Assembly (NCBI GenBank): GCA_018401465.1
Contig: JAGYKE010000002.1
Location: 62,001-126,000 of the forward strand
Reading direction: 5' to 3'
Length of the DNA stretch: 64,000 nt
Origin: Aestuariivita sp.
GTDB taxonomy: Bacteria > Pseudomonadota > Alphaproteobacteria > Rhodobacterales > Rhodobacteraceae
In this document: one piece after another, positions 41,688 to 50,723 of the stretch
Layout of the letters: each line of letters opens with the position of its first letter
Numbering within the stretch: position 1 is the stretch's first letter
Program-made: the position numbers and the translations under genes
Notes under the pieces: generated by a model
The model's database searches: none
The model's input: only the letters and a program-made list of their open reading frames with translations
Told to the model about the DNA's origin: nothing

Positions 41688-44600
41688 TCGGCGGCCGTGA
41701 CGCGGGCGTCGCCCGAACGGCGGACGCCCTCGGCTGACAGGATCGCGTCGCGCAGGCGGGCGGCCAGCACGCTGACATTGGGGGCCAGCACCATGCTGTC
41801 ATGGTCGCCCGGCACCTCGACCACGTCGGTGCGCGGGGCCCAGCGCGTCCAGTCGTTGTCGTGCAGCACGTATTCGCGCGCCGCACTGACCCAGCGCCCG
41901 CCCGTCACCTTCCAGTTCCGGTCAAGCGGTGGCCGGAACAGCGTCAGCGGCCCGTCCCACGGCTGCAGCCGGTAGTCCGCGACGGCTGCCCGGAAGGCGA
42001 GTTCGATCTTGCGGTTGTTGAAGGCGGCCGCCCCCTGGGGCGCGGCGTCGTCCTGCGCGCGCCGCCTGCGTTCCCATTCGATCCGGTTCGCGACCCATTC
42101 GGTCAGATAGGCGGGGCCCTTGCGGCGGAATTCGGCCAGCTTGATCGCCGCGCGGTCGGCGCGCGTCAGGACCGGGCGCACCGGCATCGGCGTGTCGAGA
42201 AGCGCCAGAAGCGAGACCTCCTCGCCCCCGGCCTTCAGGCGCTGCGCGATCTCGTAGGCGGTGATCCCGCCGCCCGAAAACCCGCCCAGCATGTAGGGCC
42301 CCTGCGGCTGGACCTGCCGGAGCTCTGTCAGGTAATCGGCGGCGGCGGCTGCAATGGTCATGTGCGGATCGTCCGCCCCGATCAGCCCGCGCGCCTGCAG
42401 GCCGTAAACAGGCCGGTCAGTGCCGATCTGGATGGCCAGCTGCCGCAGGTTCAGCACGTTTCCGAACATGCCCGCGACGATGAAGACCGGTGTGCCGTCG
42501 CCGTCCTTCTGCAGCGCCACGAGGTGTTGGAAGGCAGGCCGCGAAGGCGCAGCCTTGGCCTCGGCCGGAGCCGCGCTTGCATCCAGCGACCGGCCCGTCG
42601 CGCGGGCGATCATCGCGGCAAGGCCCGCGATGGTCGGTGCCTCGAACAGGGCCGAGATGGGGAAATCCACTCCGAAATCGCGCTTGACCGACGCAAAGAG
42701 CCGCACGGCGATCAGGGAATGGCCGCCCAGATCGAAGAAGCTGTCCTCGACCCCCACCTGCGCGACGCCCAGAAGCCTGCGCCAGAGCGCGGCGAGCGTT
42801 TCTTCCACCGCGTTGCGGGGCTCGACGAAGGCGCTGTCGAGATCGGGGCGGTCGAAGCCCGCCATGTCGTCGGCCCTTGCGCTGTCGGTCTCGCCCGCCT
42901 CGGCGATGAGGGCGGGCAGGGGCAGGGCGGTCACCACCAGTTCGGGCAAGCCCGTCGCCAGCGCGCGCGCGAGCGCCTCGGGGCCTTCCGTCGGTCGGAT
43001 ACCCTGTTCGATGGCGTGCAGAAGCCGCTCTTCGCCCGCCGACAAAGGCGTCTGGGCCATAGTATCGCCGTCGAAGACCATGTCGGCCTCGCGCAGGGGC
43101 GGCAGTTGCGCGATCATGTCGGCCCGGTCCAGCCGCCGCATGCGGAAGCCCGACACCTCGACGATCACCGCGCCGGTCGTGTCACAGAGCGACACATCGA
43201 ATTCGGCCTCGCCCGTTCTGTCGCTGCCACGTGCGAGCCGCGCCCAGCTCAGCACCTCGCGCGGGAGGGGCTGGTGCACCCGGATCGACCGGTAGGAGAC
43301 CGGCACCCAGAGGGCACCTGCCGAATAGCCCGGGATCAGCTCCATCGCCCAGCCGGTGGCAAGGTCGAGGAGCGCGGGATGCATCCGGAAGCCTGCGGCG
43401 ATGTCACCCTGCGCCGCCTCGGGCAGGGTCAGGCGGGCCAGGCCCTTGGCGTCGCCGAAGGCCATGGATTGCAGGACATGCCAGCGCGGCCCGAAACGCA
43501 GATGCGCCTCCTGCGGGGAGGCAAGCCGCGCGGCGGGCGTGCCCGCCCGGCTGCGGCTGCAGCGCTTGGCGATGGCGCGCGGGTCAAGATGGGTTGCGCG
43601 CGCTTCGCGCAGAAGGGGCACGACCTGGGCCTGCGCGTTGAGTTCGAGGCCGCTGCGCCCGCCCAGCCGGGCGTCGCTGCGAAGATCGACGGTGAAGGTT
43701 CCGGTCTTCGCGGTCAGATCGACCGCGACGCGGCGCGGCGCGCCATCGCCCGCCGCGATGGGGCGAAAGAAGTAGAGATCGCGGATCTCGTAGGGCACCT
43801 CGATGCCCTGCGCGGCCACGGCCTGCGCGATGAGCTCGATGACTCCCGTGCCGGGCAGAAGGGCTTGCCCGTCGGCGGTGCGGTGATCGTCGAAGACCCA
43901 GTGATCGGGCGCGATCTGGCCTTCGTAGCGGCGCGTGCCGTCGGGCCTGGTCAGGGCATGGGACAGAAGTGCCGCCTGAACCGGGGCGGGCGCGCTGTCT
44001 TCGCCCGTGCCCATGCGGCGCGCCATGGCCTGTGCGGCCATGCCGGTTTCCGCCCAGACGCCCCAGTTGATCGCCAGAACCCGTGTGCGACCGCCGCGCC
44101 GGGCCTGCGCCACGGCGTTGAGATAGGCGTTCGCCGCGACGTAATCGACCTGCCCTGCAGGGGTCGTCGCCGTCGAGGACGATGAGAAGAGCACAAGCAG
44201 GTCGAGCGTGCCGTCGGGAAAGACCGCGTCGATCACCCGAAGGCCCGTGACCTTGGGCGCGAAGACCGCGTCGATCGCGGCGTCGCCCTTGGCCAGAAGC
44301 GGGCCGTCGTCGATGCGACCCGCCGCGTGCAGGACACCGGTGATGGGACCGAAGGCGGCCTCGGCCTGCGCGCGGGCCGCGCGCATGTCTTCCACATTGC
44401 AGACATCGGCTTGCAGCGTCAGCACGCGGTCGCCGCCGGGGTCCATCGCCTCGATCGCCGCGATGCGCGACAGGATGCGCGCGGGGGCCATGCCGGCTGC
44501 CCGGATCTGCGGCCAGTCGGCGCGCGGCGGCAGCGCCTCGCGGCCCAGAAGGACGACGCGCGCGCCGACCGCGCGCACAAGGTGATCGGCCAGCGCCAGC

Positions 44601-47600
44601 CCGATGCCGCCGAAGCCGCCGGTGATCAGGTAGGTGCCATCGCGCTTGAACGCCGGCGTGTCAGCAGCGGTCAGGCGGCGGGGGGCATAGCTGCGTTCAT
44701 ATCTGCGCCCGTCGCGCCAGGCGGCGGTGCGGGTGCCGGGTTCGGCCAGCAGGTCTTCGAGCACCGCATCGACATGTGCGGCGGGCGCGGTCTTCGCGGG
44801 CCTGCCCTGCGGCAGATCAAGCGTCGCGACGCTCAGCCCCGGGAATTCCCGGGGGCCCACGCCCGCCGGCCCCGCGATCAGCGCCTTTTCCGGGTAGGTG
44901 AGGCCCTCGTCGCGCATCTGCGCCGCACCGGTGGTGAACACGATCACCGGCAGCGCCAGATCCTCCTGCCCCAGCGCCTGCATCAGGTGCAAAAGGCTGT
45001 GGAATCCGTGCTGGAGGTTGCGGTCGAAAAAGCTCGACCCCGGGCGGAAGGTCTCGGCCCCGGTGACCAGCCAGAAATGCCCGATCCGGTCGGGCAGGGC
45101 GGCATCGTCGCGCAGCGCTGCCATCAGCGCCGCGACCCCGTCGGCACCCTGTTCGGGGGCCAGCGAATAGCGGTCTTCGCCCAGTATCGCGAAACCGTCG
45201 CCCGACACGACGCTGACCACCCGGTGACCGGCGGCACGCAGGCGCTGCGCCGCAGCCTCGGCCAGCCCCGTGTCATCGGCGAAAAAGAGCCAGGTGAGCG
45301 GGTCGCCTGCCAGCACCTCAGGGTCGAGCGCGTCTGCCGCGCAGGACGCGTAGGCAGGGCGCCATTCGGGCCGCCAACCCCAGTCGGCGATGTCGTCGCT
45401 GCGCATCGCGGGGGCGGCGTCCTCCGCCACCTGCGGCTTGCCGGGATCGATGAAATAGCGGCTGCGTTGGAAGGCATAGGTGGGCAGGCTGACCCGGCGG
45501 CGGCGCGCGCCGCCCCAGACCTGGGCCCAGTCTCCCCTGACCCCGCAGGCCCAGAGCCGGGCAAGCCCGGTCAGGAACCACAGGTCATCTGCCACCGCGT
45601 GATCTGGATGGCGGAGGGTCGACACGACCTGACCTGTATTGATGCCGGGGTTCATCTGGGCCAGCGCGCTCAGCGCCCGGCCGGGGCCGACTTCCAGAAA
45701 GACGCGCGGCGCGCCGTCAGACAGATATGCCAGCCCTTCGGCGAACAGCACCGTCTGCCGCAATTGCTGCACCCAGTAATCGGGATCGGTCGCCTGCGCG
45801 TCGCTCAGCGGACGACCGGTGCGGTTCGAGATCACGGGCAGGCGCGGCGGCTGCAGCGACAGGCCCTGCAGAAAGGCGCGGAATTCCGCGAGGATCGGGT
45901 CGAGCATCCGCGAATGCGCGGCGATGTCGATGGCGACGCGCTGATGTTCGATACCGCGCGCGGTCAGGTCAGCCGACAGCCGGTCGGGCGCGGCCTGCGG
46001 CCCCGACACGGCGCAAAGCTCCGGCGCGTTGACCGACGCGAAGTCGAGATCGCGCCCGATAAGCGGTCGCAACGCGGCCTCGGACAGGCTGACCGACAGC
46101 ATGCCGCCCTTCGGCACGGTGTCGAAAAGCCGCCCGCGCAAAAGGACAAGGTCGATGCAATCCTCGAACCGCATCACGCCCGCGACGCAGGCGGCGGCGT
46201 TTTCGCCCATGGAATGGCCGATCAGCGCCGAAGGCCGGATGCCCCAGGCCTCCCACAACTGGGCCAGCGCATATTCCACGATCAGGATCAGCGGCAATTG
46301 CACCGATGGCTGCTGGAGGCCGCGGTTCGCCTCGGCCACCGCGTCACCCTCGGCCAGCCAGATGCCGCGGATGTCGTAATCAAGCTTTGTCTGCAGATGG
46401 TCGAGGCCCCGGTCCATCCATTCCGCGAAGACCGGTTCGGTCTCGTAGAGGTCGCGCGCCATCCCGGCATATTGCGCGCCGCCGCCGGGAAACATGAAGA
46501 CGACCTGCGGATCGGTGCCCAAAGCTTCATGCGTGAAGACGCGGCGGGCATCGGCGGCCTCCAGCAGGCGCGCGGCCTCTTCATGGGTTTCGGCGACGAC
46601 AACGCGCCGCTTGTCGAAGGCGCGGCGGCCTTCCTTCAGCGTGAAGGCCACATCGGCCAGCGGCTGGTCGGGGCGGGCGCGCAGATGCGCGGCAAGGGCC
46701 GCGGTATTGGCGTCAAGCGCGGCGCGGCTGCGCCCCGAGATGCAGAGCACCTGAAAAGGCCAGTCGCTGTCTTCGGACGCGTGCAGGGCCGGGGCCTCTT
46801 CGAGGATCGCATGGGCATTGGTGCCGCCCACCCCCAGCGCGTTGACGCCGGCCCGGCGCGGGGTCGCACCGCGCGGCCAGTCGGTGAGCCGGTCATTGAC
46901 TCGGAAAGGCGAGGTGTCGAAGTCGATGGCGGGGTTCGGTTTCTCAAACCCGAGCGACGGCGGGATCGTCCCGTGCTCCAGCGCCAGCGTGGTCTTGATC
47001 AGCCCCGCGACGCCCGCTGCGGTGTCGAGATGGCCGATATTCGTCTTGACCGATCCGATCCTGCAAAATCCGCGCCGGTCGGTGTCGCGGGAATAGGCCT
47101 GCGTGAGGGCCGATACCTCGATCGGGTCGCCCAGATACGTGCCGGTGCCATGGCATTCGACATACCCGATGCTGTCCGCGCTCACCTTTGCGTCGACGAG
47201 CGCAGCGCGCACCGCCGCCGCCTGGCCGTCGACCGAAGGGGCGAGGTATCCGGCCTTGGACGCGCCGTCATTGTTGATCGCCGTGCCCTTGATCACCGCA
47301 TGGATATGGTCGCCGTCGGCCAGCGCGTCCGACAGCCGCCGCAGCACCACCGCGCCCGCGCCCGACCCGAAGACCGTGCCCTGCGCGCGGTGGTCGAAGG
47401 CATGGCAATGCCCGTCGGGCGACAGGATCTCGTTCTCGCGGTACAGATACCCGCGTCCCTGCGGCAGTTCGATGGTGACGCCGCCCGCCAGCGCCATGTC
47501 GCAATCGCCCGCCCGCAGCGCGCGCACCGCGAAATGCACGGCGACCAGCGATGTGGAACACGCCGTCTGGATGTTCACGCTCGGCCCCTTCAGGTCGAAG

Positions 47601-48124
47601 ACGTGGCTCACCCTTGTGCAGAGGAAATCCTTGTCGTTGCCCGTGTGGCGCAGCAGGAACATGCCCACGTCCCGGACCAGATCGGGGTTCGAGCAGATGT
47701 TGAAATAGAGATAGCTGCCCATTCCGCAGCCCGCGTAAACGCCGATATTGCCGCCGAACTGTTCGGGCAAGTGGCCCGCATCCTCCATCGCGCTCCACGC
47801 GACTTCGAGGAACTTGCGGTGCTGCGGGTCGAGGATCGCGGCCTCTTTCGGCGAGAAACCGAAGAAGTCGGCGTCGAACATGTCGAAGCCCTGCAAGGGC
47901 GCGCCCGCGGGCACGTAGTTGCGCCGCCGGATGATGTCGGCGCGTTCGCCGGCCGCCAGAAGCGCGGCCTCGTCATGTACGATGATCGCTTCCACGCCGT
48001 CGCGGAGGTTGGCCCAGAAGGCCGCGGCGCTGTCCGCGCCGGGCACAAGCGCGGCCAGCCCGACGATCGCGATATCGTCGTTCGCCGCCGCACCCGCGCT
48101 TTGCGTCGTTCCGGTGCTCGTCAA
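41684..48124 (-). CDS. Type I polyketide synthase, KS-AT-KR-DH-ACP-TE
   Basis: A 2146-residue single-module synthase. Active-site residues are all present: KS Cys189 (TACSTS), His325 (HGTGT) and His365 (NIGH); AT Ser638 (GHSMGE); KR NADPH loop near 1164 (TGGFGGIG) and Tyr1328 (YVAAN); DH His1414 (DDHRTADG...LLPG) and Asp1587 (HPALLD); ACP Ser1803 (LGGHSL); TE Ser1950 (GFSGGG) and His2108 (GDHDS). The KR has the IDD form of the LDD motif, suggesting a B-type product. DH lies after KR, the reverse of the usual order, and the DH motif has one extra residue. AT specificity is not clear from IAAHSRM. The start is a TTG at 48124 with a weak upstream site and is uncertain. It is the first gene of the coupled seven-gene operon. 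Confidence 0.95.
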   Translation of the reverse strand: MTSTGTTQSAGAAANDDIAIVGLAALVPGADSAAAFWANLRDGVEAIIVHDEAALLAAGERADIIRRRNYVPAGAPLQGFDMFDADFFGFSPKEAAILDPQHRKFLEVAWSAMEDAGHLPEQFGGNIGVYAGCGMGSYLYFNICSNPDLVRDVGMFLLRHTGNDKDFLCTRVSHVFDLKGPSVNIQTACSTSLVAVHFAVRALRAGDCDMALAGGVTIELPQGRGYLYRENEILSPDGHCHAFDHRAQGTVFGSGAGAVVLRRLSDALADGDHIHAVIKGTAINNDGASKAGYLAPSVDGQAAAVRAALVDAKVSADSIGYVECHGTGTYLGDPIEVSALTQAYSRDTDRRGFCRIGSVKTNIGHLDTAAGVAGLIKTTLALEHGTIPPSLGFEKPNPAIDFDTSPFRVNDRLTDWPRGATPRRAGVNALGVGGTNAHAILEEAPALHASEDSDWPFQVLCISGRSRAALDANTAALAAHLRARPDQPLADVAFTLKEGRRAFDKRRVVVAETHEEAARLLEAADARRVFTHEALGTDPQVVFMFPGGGAQYAGMARDLYETEPVFAEWMDRGLDHLQTKLDYDIRGIWLAEGDAVAEANRGLQQPSVQLPLILIVEYALAQLWEAWGIRPSALIGHSMGENAAACVAGVMRFEDCIDLVLLRGRLFDTVPKGGMLSVSLSEAALRPLIGRDLDFASVNAPELCAVSGPQAAPDRLSADLTARGIEHQRVAIDIAAHSRMLDPILAEFRAFLQGLSLQPPRLPVISNRTGRPLSDAQATDPDYWVQQLRQTVLFAEGLAYLSDGAPRVFLEVGPGRALSALAQMNPGINTGQVVSTLRHPDHAVADDLWFLTGLARLWACGVRGDWAQVWGGARRRRVSLPTYAFQRSRYFIDPGKPQVAEDAAPAMRSDDIADWGWRPEWRPAYASCAADALDPEVLAGDPLTWLFFADDTGLAEAAAQRLRAAGHRVVSVVSGDGFAILGEDRYSLAPEQGADGVAALMAALRDDAALPDRIGHFWLVTGAETFRPGSSFFDRNLQHGFHSLLHLMQALGQEDLALPVIVFTTGAAQMRDEGLTYPEKALIAGPAGVGPREFPGLSVATLDLPQGRPAKTAPAAHVDAVLEDLLAEPGTRTAAWRDGRRYERSYAPRRLTAADTPAFKRDGTYLITGGFGGIGLALADHLVRAVGARVVLLGREALPPRADWPQIRAAGMAPARILSRIAAIEAMDPGGDRVLTLQADVCNVEDMRAARAQAEAAFGPITGVLHAAGRIDDGPLLAKGDAAIDAVFAPKVTGLRVIDAVFPDGTLDLLVLFSSSSTATTPAGQVDYVAANAYLNAVAQARRGGRTRVLAINWGVWAETGMAAQAMARRMGTGEDSAPAPVQAALLSHALTRPDGTRRYEGQIAPDHWVFDDHRTADGQALLPGTGVIELIAQAVAAQGIEVPYEIRDLYFFRPIAAGDGAPRRVAVDLTAKTGTFTVDLRSDARLGGRSGLELNAQAQVVPLLREARATHLDPRAIAKRCSRSRAGTPAARLASPQEAHLRFGPRWHVLQSMAFGDAKGLARLTLPEAAQGDIAAGFRMHPALLDLATGWAMELIPGYSAGALWVPVSYRSIRVHQPLPREVLSWARLARGSDRTGEAEFDVSLCDTTGAVIVEVSGFRMRRLDRADMIAQLPPLREADMVFDGDTMAQTPLSAGEERLLHAIEQGIRPTEGPEALARALATGLPELVVTALPLPALIAEAGETDSARADDMAGFDRPDLDSAFVEPRNAVEETLAALWRRLLGVAQVGVEDSFFDLGGHSLIAVRLFASVKRDFGVDFPISALFEAPTIAGLAAMIARATGRSLDASAAPAEAKAAPSRPAFQHLVALQKDGDGTPVFIVAGMFGNVLNLRQLAIQIGTDRPVYGLQARGLIGADDPHMTIAAAAADYLTELRQVQPQGPYMLGGFSGGGITAYEIAQRLKAGGEEVSLLALLDTPMPVRPVLTRADRAAIKLAEFRRKGPAYLTEWVANRIEWERRRRAQDDAAPQGAAAFNNRKIELAFRAAVADYRLQPWDGPLTLFRPPLDRNWKVTGGRWVSAAREYVLHDNDWTRWAPRTDVVEVPGDHDSMVLAPNVSVLAARLRDAILSAEGVRRSGDARVTAAE

Positions 48125-48335
48125 CCTGTCACCCGTAACCTGAACCGCCCGATCAATCTATGGGCGTGTCTGCCTCAATGCTACACTTCTGCGCGCATGG
48201 CGGACACGCTATCGGGCAAAAAGGGTATCCGGATGGACAGTTCATGTCATTTTCGTGGCAATTCCGGGGAGTGGAGACGGCAGGGAAACGGCAAGGGCGA
48301 TACCGTCCGACTGCCCACCCGGGAGGGACGGACCA

Positions 48336-49787
48336 TCACATGACGGTGCGCCGTCGGGGCAGGGCCACCGGGCCGCGCCCCGAGCTGCGCTGCCGCGGGG
48401 TCGGATCAGGGGCGGCCCGACGCAGGCGTTCAGCATAACCCAGAAGCGCCCCCGACACCATCCAGGTGACCGGCACCAGCGTGTCGTTGAGCAGCATGTC
48501 CACCATCGTGACCGCAAGGATCAGCGCCAACGCCACCACGAGGCCTGCCTCGGGCCGGTCCCAGTTGCGCCGGAGCGCGCGTGCCAGCAGCAGAAGCGGG
48601 GCCGCCAGCATGCCCATCTGGCAGATGTATCCGAACCAGCCGTGACTGCCGAACATGATGATCCAGCGCCCGTCCGGGATCGACAGGATATCGCCCGTTT
48701 CCGGGTCGCGGATCAGGTTGCGCCCCCAGCTGCCCCAACCGAAAAGCGGCTTTTCCGCCGCACGCTCCAGCAGCATTTCCTCGTTCCGGAAGCGGAACTC
48801 GAGCGATTGTGCCCGGTCCACGTTAATCGCGCGCGCCTTCTCGAGGATCAGGTCGATCGGCATCAGATGCAGGTTGCGCAGCATCGGATAGGCCAAGGCG
48901 ACAACCGCCATGGCAAGCGCGAAGCGCATCTGCCAGCGCAGCGGCGCGAACAGCACCACCGGCACCAGCGCCAGCGCATAGAGCATCGACGCGAGGCTCT
49001 TGCAGAGCCAGAGCACGAATATCAGGTAGACCAGTGCAGCGAAAAACCGGTGCCGATGGGCGTTGGGTGCATAGCGCAATAACGCCGCCGTTGCGCAAAG
49101 CGCCGTGACGAAGAAGAAGGCCAGCCACAGGGCATGCGGCAGAAAGACGATGGGCCGGAACCCGCCTTGCCGGATCATCTGTTCCCAGCTGTGCTGGAAG
49201 AAGCCGTAGATCATGATGTTGAACTGCGGACTGATGCGCACCTCGATCAGCGCAGGCAGGGAATAGACCAGCGCCGCCAGACAGAAGGCGAGAACGAGGT
49301 CGCGCCCCCCCTTTTCGGTCGACAGGAACTGCCTGGCCAGAAAGAACGGGATCAGCATCAGGATCTGCGTCGAGACGGCCGAGAAGATGTCGAGCAGCCG
49401 CAACCCGGGCAGCGCGCCCGTGATGAAGACGATGGGTTCGCTGCCCGGCATAAGCTCGAACAGGATCGGATCGCTGTTGGTCAGCACCGTCGGGATCGCA
49501 CCCAGCACGAACCCCATGAGCAGAAAGCGCATCGCCCATCCATCGGGCCAGAACGACACCTTCCGCCGCAAGAGAAACACAACGATCAGAAGCGCAGCCA
49601 GACTGGGCAGGGTATACTTGTCCATCGCCGGAACCAGCGGCAGATCGAATTCGGTCAGCGACGGCACGATCAGATAGGCCCCGAGGATCGACCAGATCAG
49701 CGCAAGCTCGATCCGCAGGCGCTGGAACAGCACCAGACAGACGGCGGGCCACGCCATCAGCACGAGATATGCGACTGCATTGGGCAT
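48336..49787 (-). CDS. O-antigen ligase / Wzy polymerase-like membrane protein
   Basis: A 483-residue integral membrane protein with about ten to twelve helices and a long periplasmic loop. The Wzy_C-type motif is visible as FRNEEMLLERAAEKPLFGWG followed by the NLIRDPETGD loop. Such proteins polymerise or transfer undecaprenyl-linked glycan in the periplasm. Start MPNAVAYLVL at 49787 is set by the first helix. It lies 211 bases upstream of the PKS on the same strand, so it could be the promoter-proximal gene of the same transcript or separately controlled. Confidence 0.82.
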   Translation of the reverse strand: MPNAVAYLVLMAWPAVCLVLFQRLRIELALIWSILGAYLIVPSLTEFDLPLVPAMDKYTLPSLAALLIVVFLLRRKVSFWPDGWAMRFLLMGFVLGAIPTVLTNSDPILFELMPGSEPIVFITGALPGLRLLDIFSAVSTQILMLIPFFLARQFLSTEKGGRDLVLAFCLAALVYSLPALIEVRISPQFNIMIYGFFQHSWEQMIRQGGFRPIVFLPHALWLAFFFVTALCATAALLRYAPNAHRHRFFAALVYLIFVLWLCKSLASMLYALALVPVVLFAPLRWQMRFALAMAVVALAYPMLRNLHLMPIDLILEKARAINVDRAQSLEFRFRNEEMLLERAAEKPLFGWGSWGRNLIRDPETGDILSIPDGRWIIMFGSHGWFGYICQMGMLAAPLLLLARALRRNWDRPEAGLVVALALILAVTMVDMLLNDTLVPVTWMVSGALLGYAERLRRAAPDPTPRQRSSGRGPVALPRRRTVM

Positions 49788-49976
49788 CGCCGGTCGCGAA
49801 GGCCTCTTTGTCTGTGTCTTGTCCTGCCTCGGATGACAGAGTTGCACGGAATCTCGGCGAGATCATGGCATGGATGCAACGGGCGCCGTCAATCGCGCCC
49901 TGTCCCGGCAGGGCCATCTGGTCGCGACCTGACGGGGTTCCTATCCTCATATCGTCAAACAAGGATATGAGACGCG

Positions 49977-50723
49977 GTGAAATTCACGCGAAACGGCAAT
50001 GTCGTCACGGTCAACATCGCCGACCGTGAGCAACTCGAGGCCGCGATCCTCGACCGCTGGGCCTCCGGCGATGGCTTTGCGCTGGCCACACTCAATCTGG
50101 ACCATCTCGAAAAGATCGGCCGCGATCCGGCCTTCGCTGCCGCCTATGCGCGGCAGGATTTCGTGGTGGCGGATGGCCGGCCGGTGGTCTGGCTGGCGCG
50201 GCTGGCGGGCCAGCGGCTCGATCTCATGCCGGGCTCGGACCTCGTGCTGCCGCTTGCGCGGCTCGCGGCAGCGCACGGGCGGGCGGTGGCGCTGGTCGGC
50301 AGCACCGGGAAGGCGCTGGAAGACGCGGCGGCGGCGCTGCAGGCGCGGGTGCCGATGCTGGAAATCCACGCGCGGATCGCTCCGCCCATGGGGTTCGACC
50401 CCGAAAGTGACGCAGCGGCGGCGCTTCTCGATCAGGTCAGGCAAAGTGGGGCCGGCCTGTGTTTCCTCGCCCTCGGTGCGCCGAAACAGGAACGCCTTGC
50501 CGCGCGCGCGCGCGATCTGGTGCCGGAGATCGGGTTCGCCTCGGTGGGCGCGGGGCTCGACTTTCTGGGCGGGCACCAGCGGCGGGCGCCCGCGATCGTC
50601 CGGAAACTTGCGCTGGAATGGCTGTGGCGGGCGGCGACCGATCCGATCCGCCTTGTCCCGCGCTATGCGCGCTGCTTTCTCATCCTGCCCGCGCTGATCC
50701 GCGACGCAAGGCGCGGCGGCTGA
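49977..50723 (+). CDS. WecG/TagA/CpsF family glycosyltransferase
   Basis: A 248-residue GT26 glycosyltransferase that extends a lipid-linked sugar, as WecG does with ManNAcA. Family segments include LNLDHLEKIGRDPAF, DFVVADGRPVVWLARL, the FLALGAPKQERLA motif, SVGAGLDFLGGHQRRAP and the C-terminal LALEWLWRAATDPIRLVPRY. It starts at GTG 49977. It is divergent from the Wzy-like gene and converges with the dual glycosyltransferase; their stops abut as TGATCA. Confidence 0.9.
   Translation: MKFTRNGNVVTVNIADREQLEAAILDRWASGDGFALATLNLDHLEKIGRDPAFAAAYARQDFVVADGRPVVWLARLAGQRLDLMPGSDLVLPLARLAAAHGRAVALVGSTGKALEDAAAALQARVPMLEIHARIAPPMGFDPESDAAAALLDQVRQSGAGLCFLALGAPKQERLAARARDLVPEIGFASVGAGLDFLGGHQRRAPAIVRKLALEWLWRAATDPIRLVPRYARCFLILPALIRDARRGG

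Noticed and set aside
44327-48343. 1338-codon open frame on the plus strand
   Set aside because: It is antisense to the PKS, which has all its active-site residues in the other frame. The plus-strand product has no motif and an Arg/Gln/His-rich composition.
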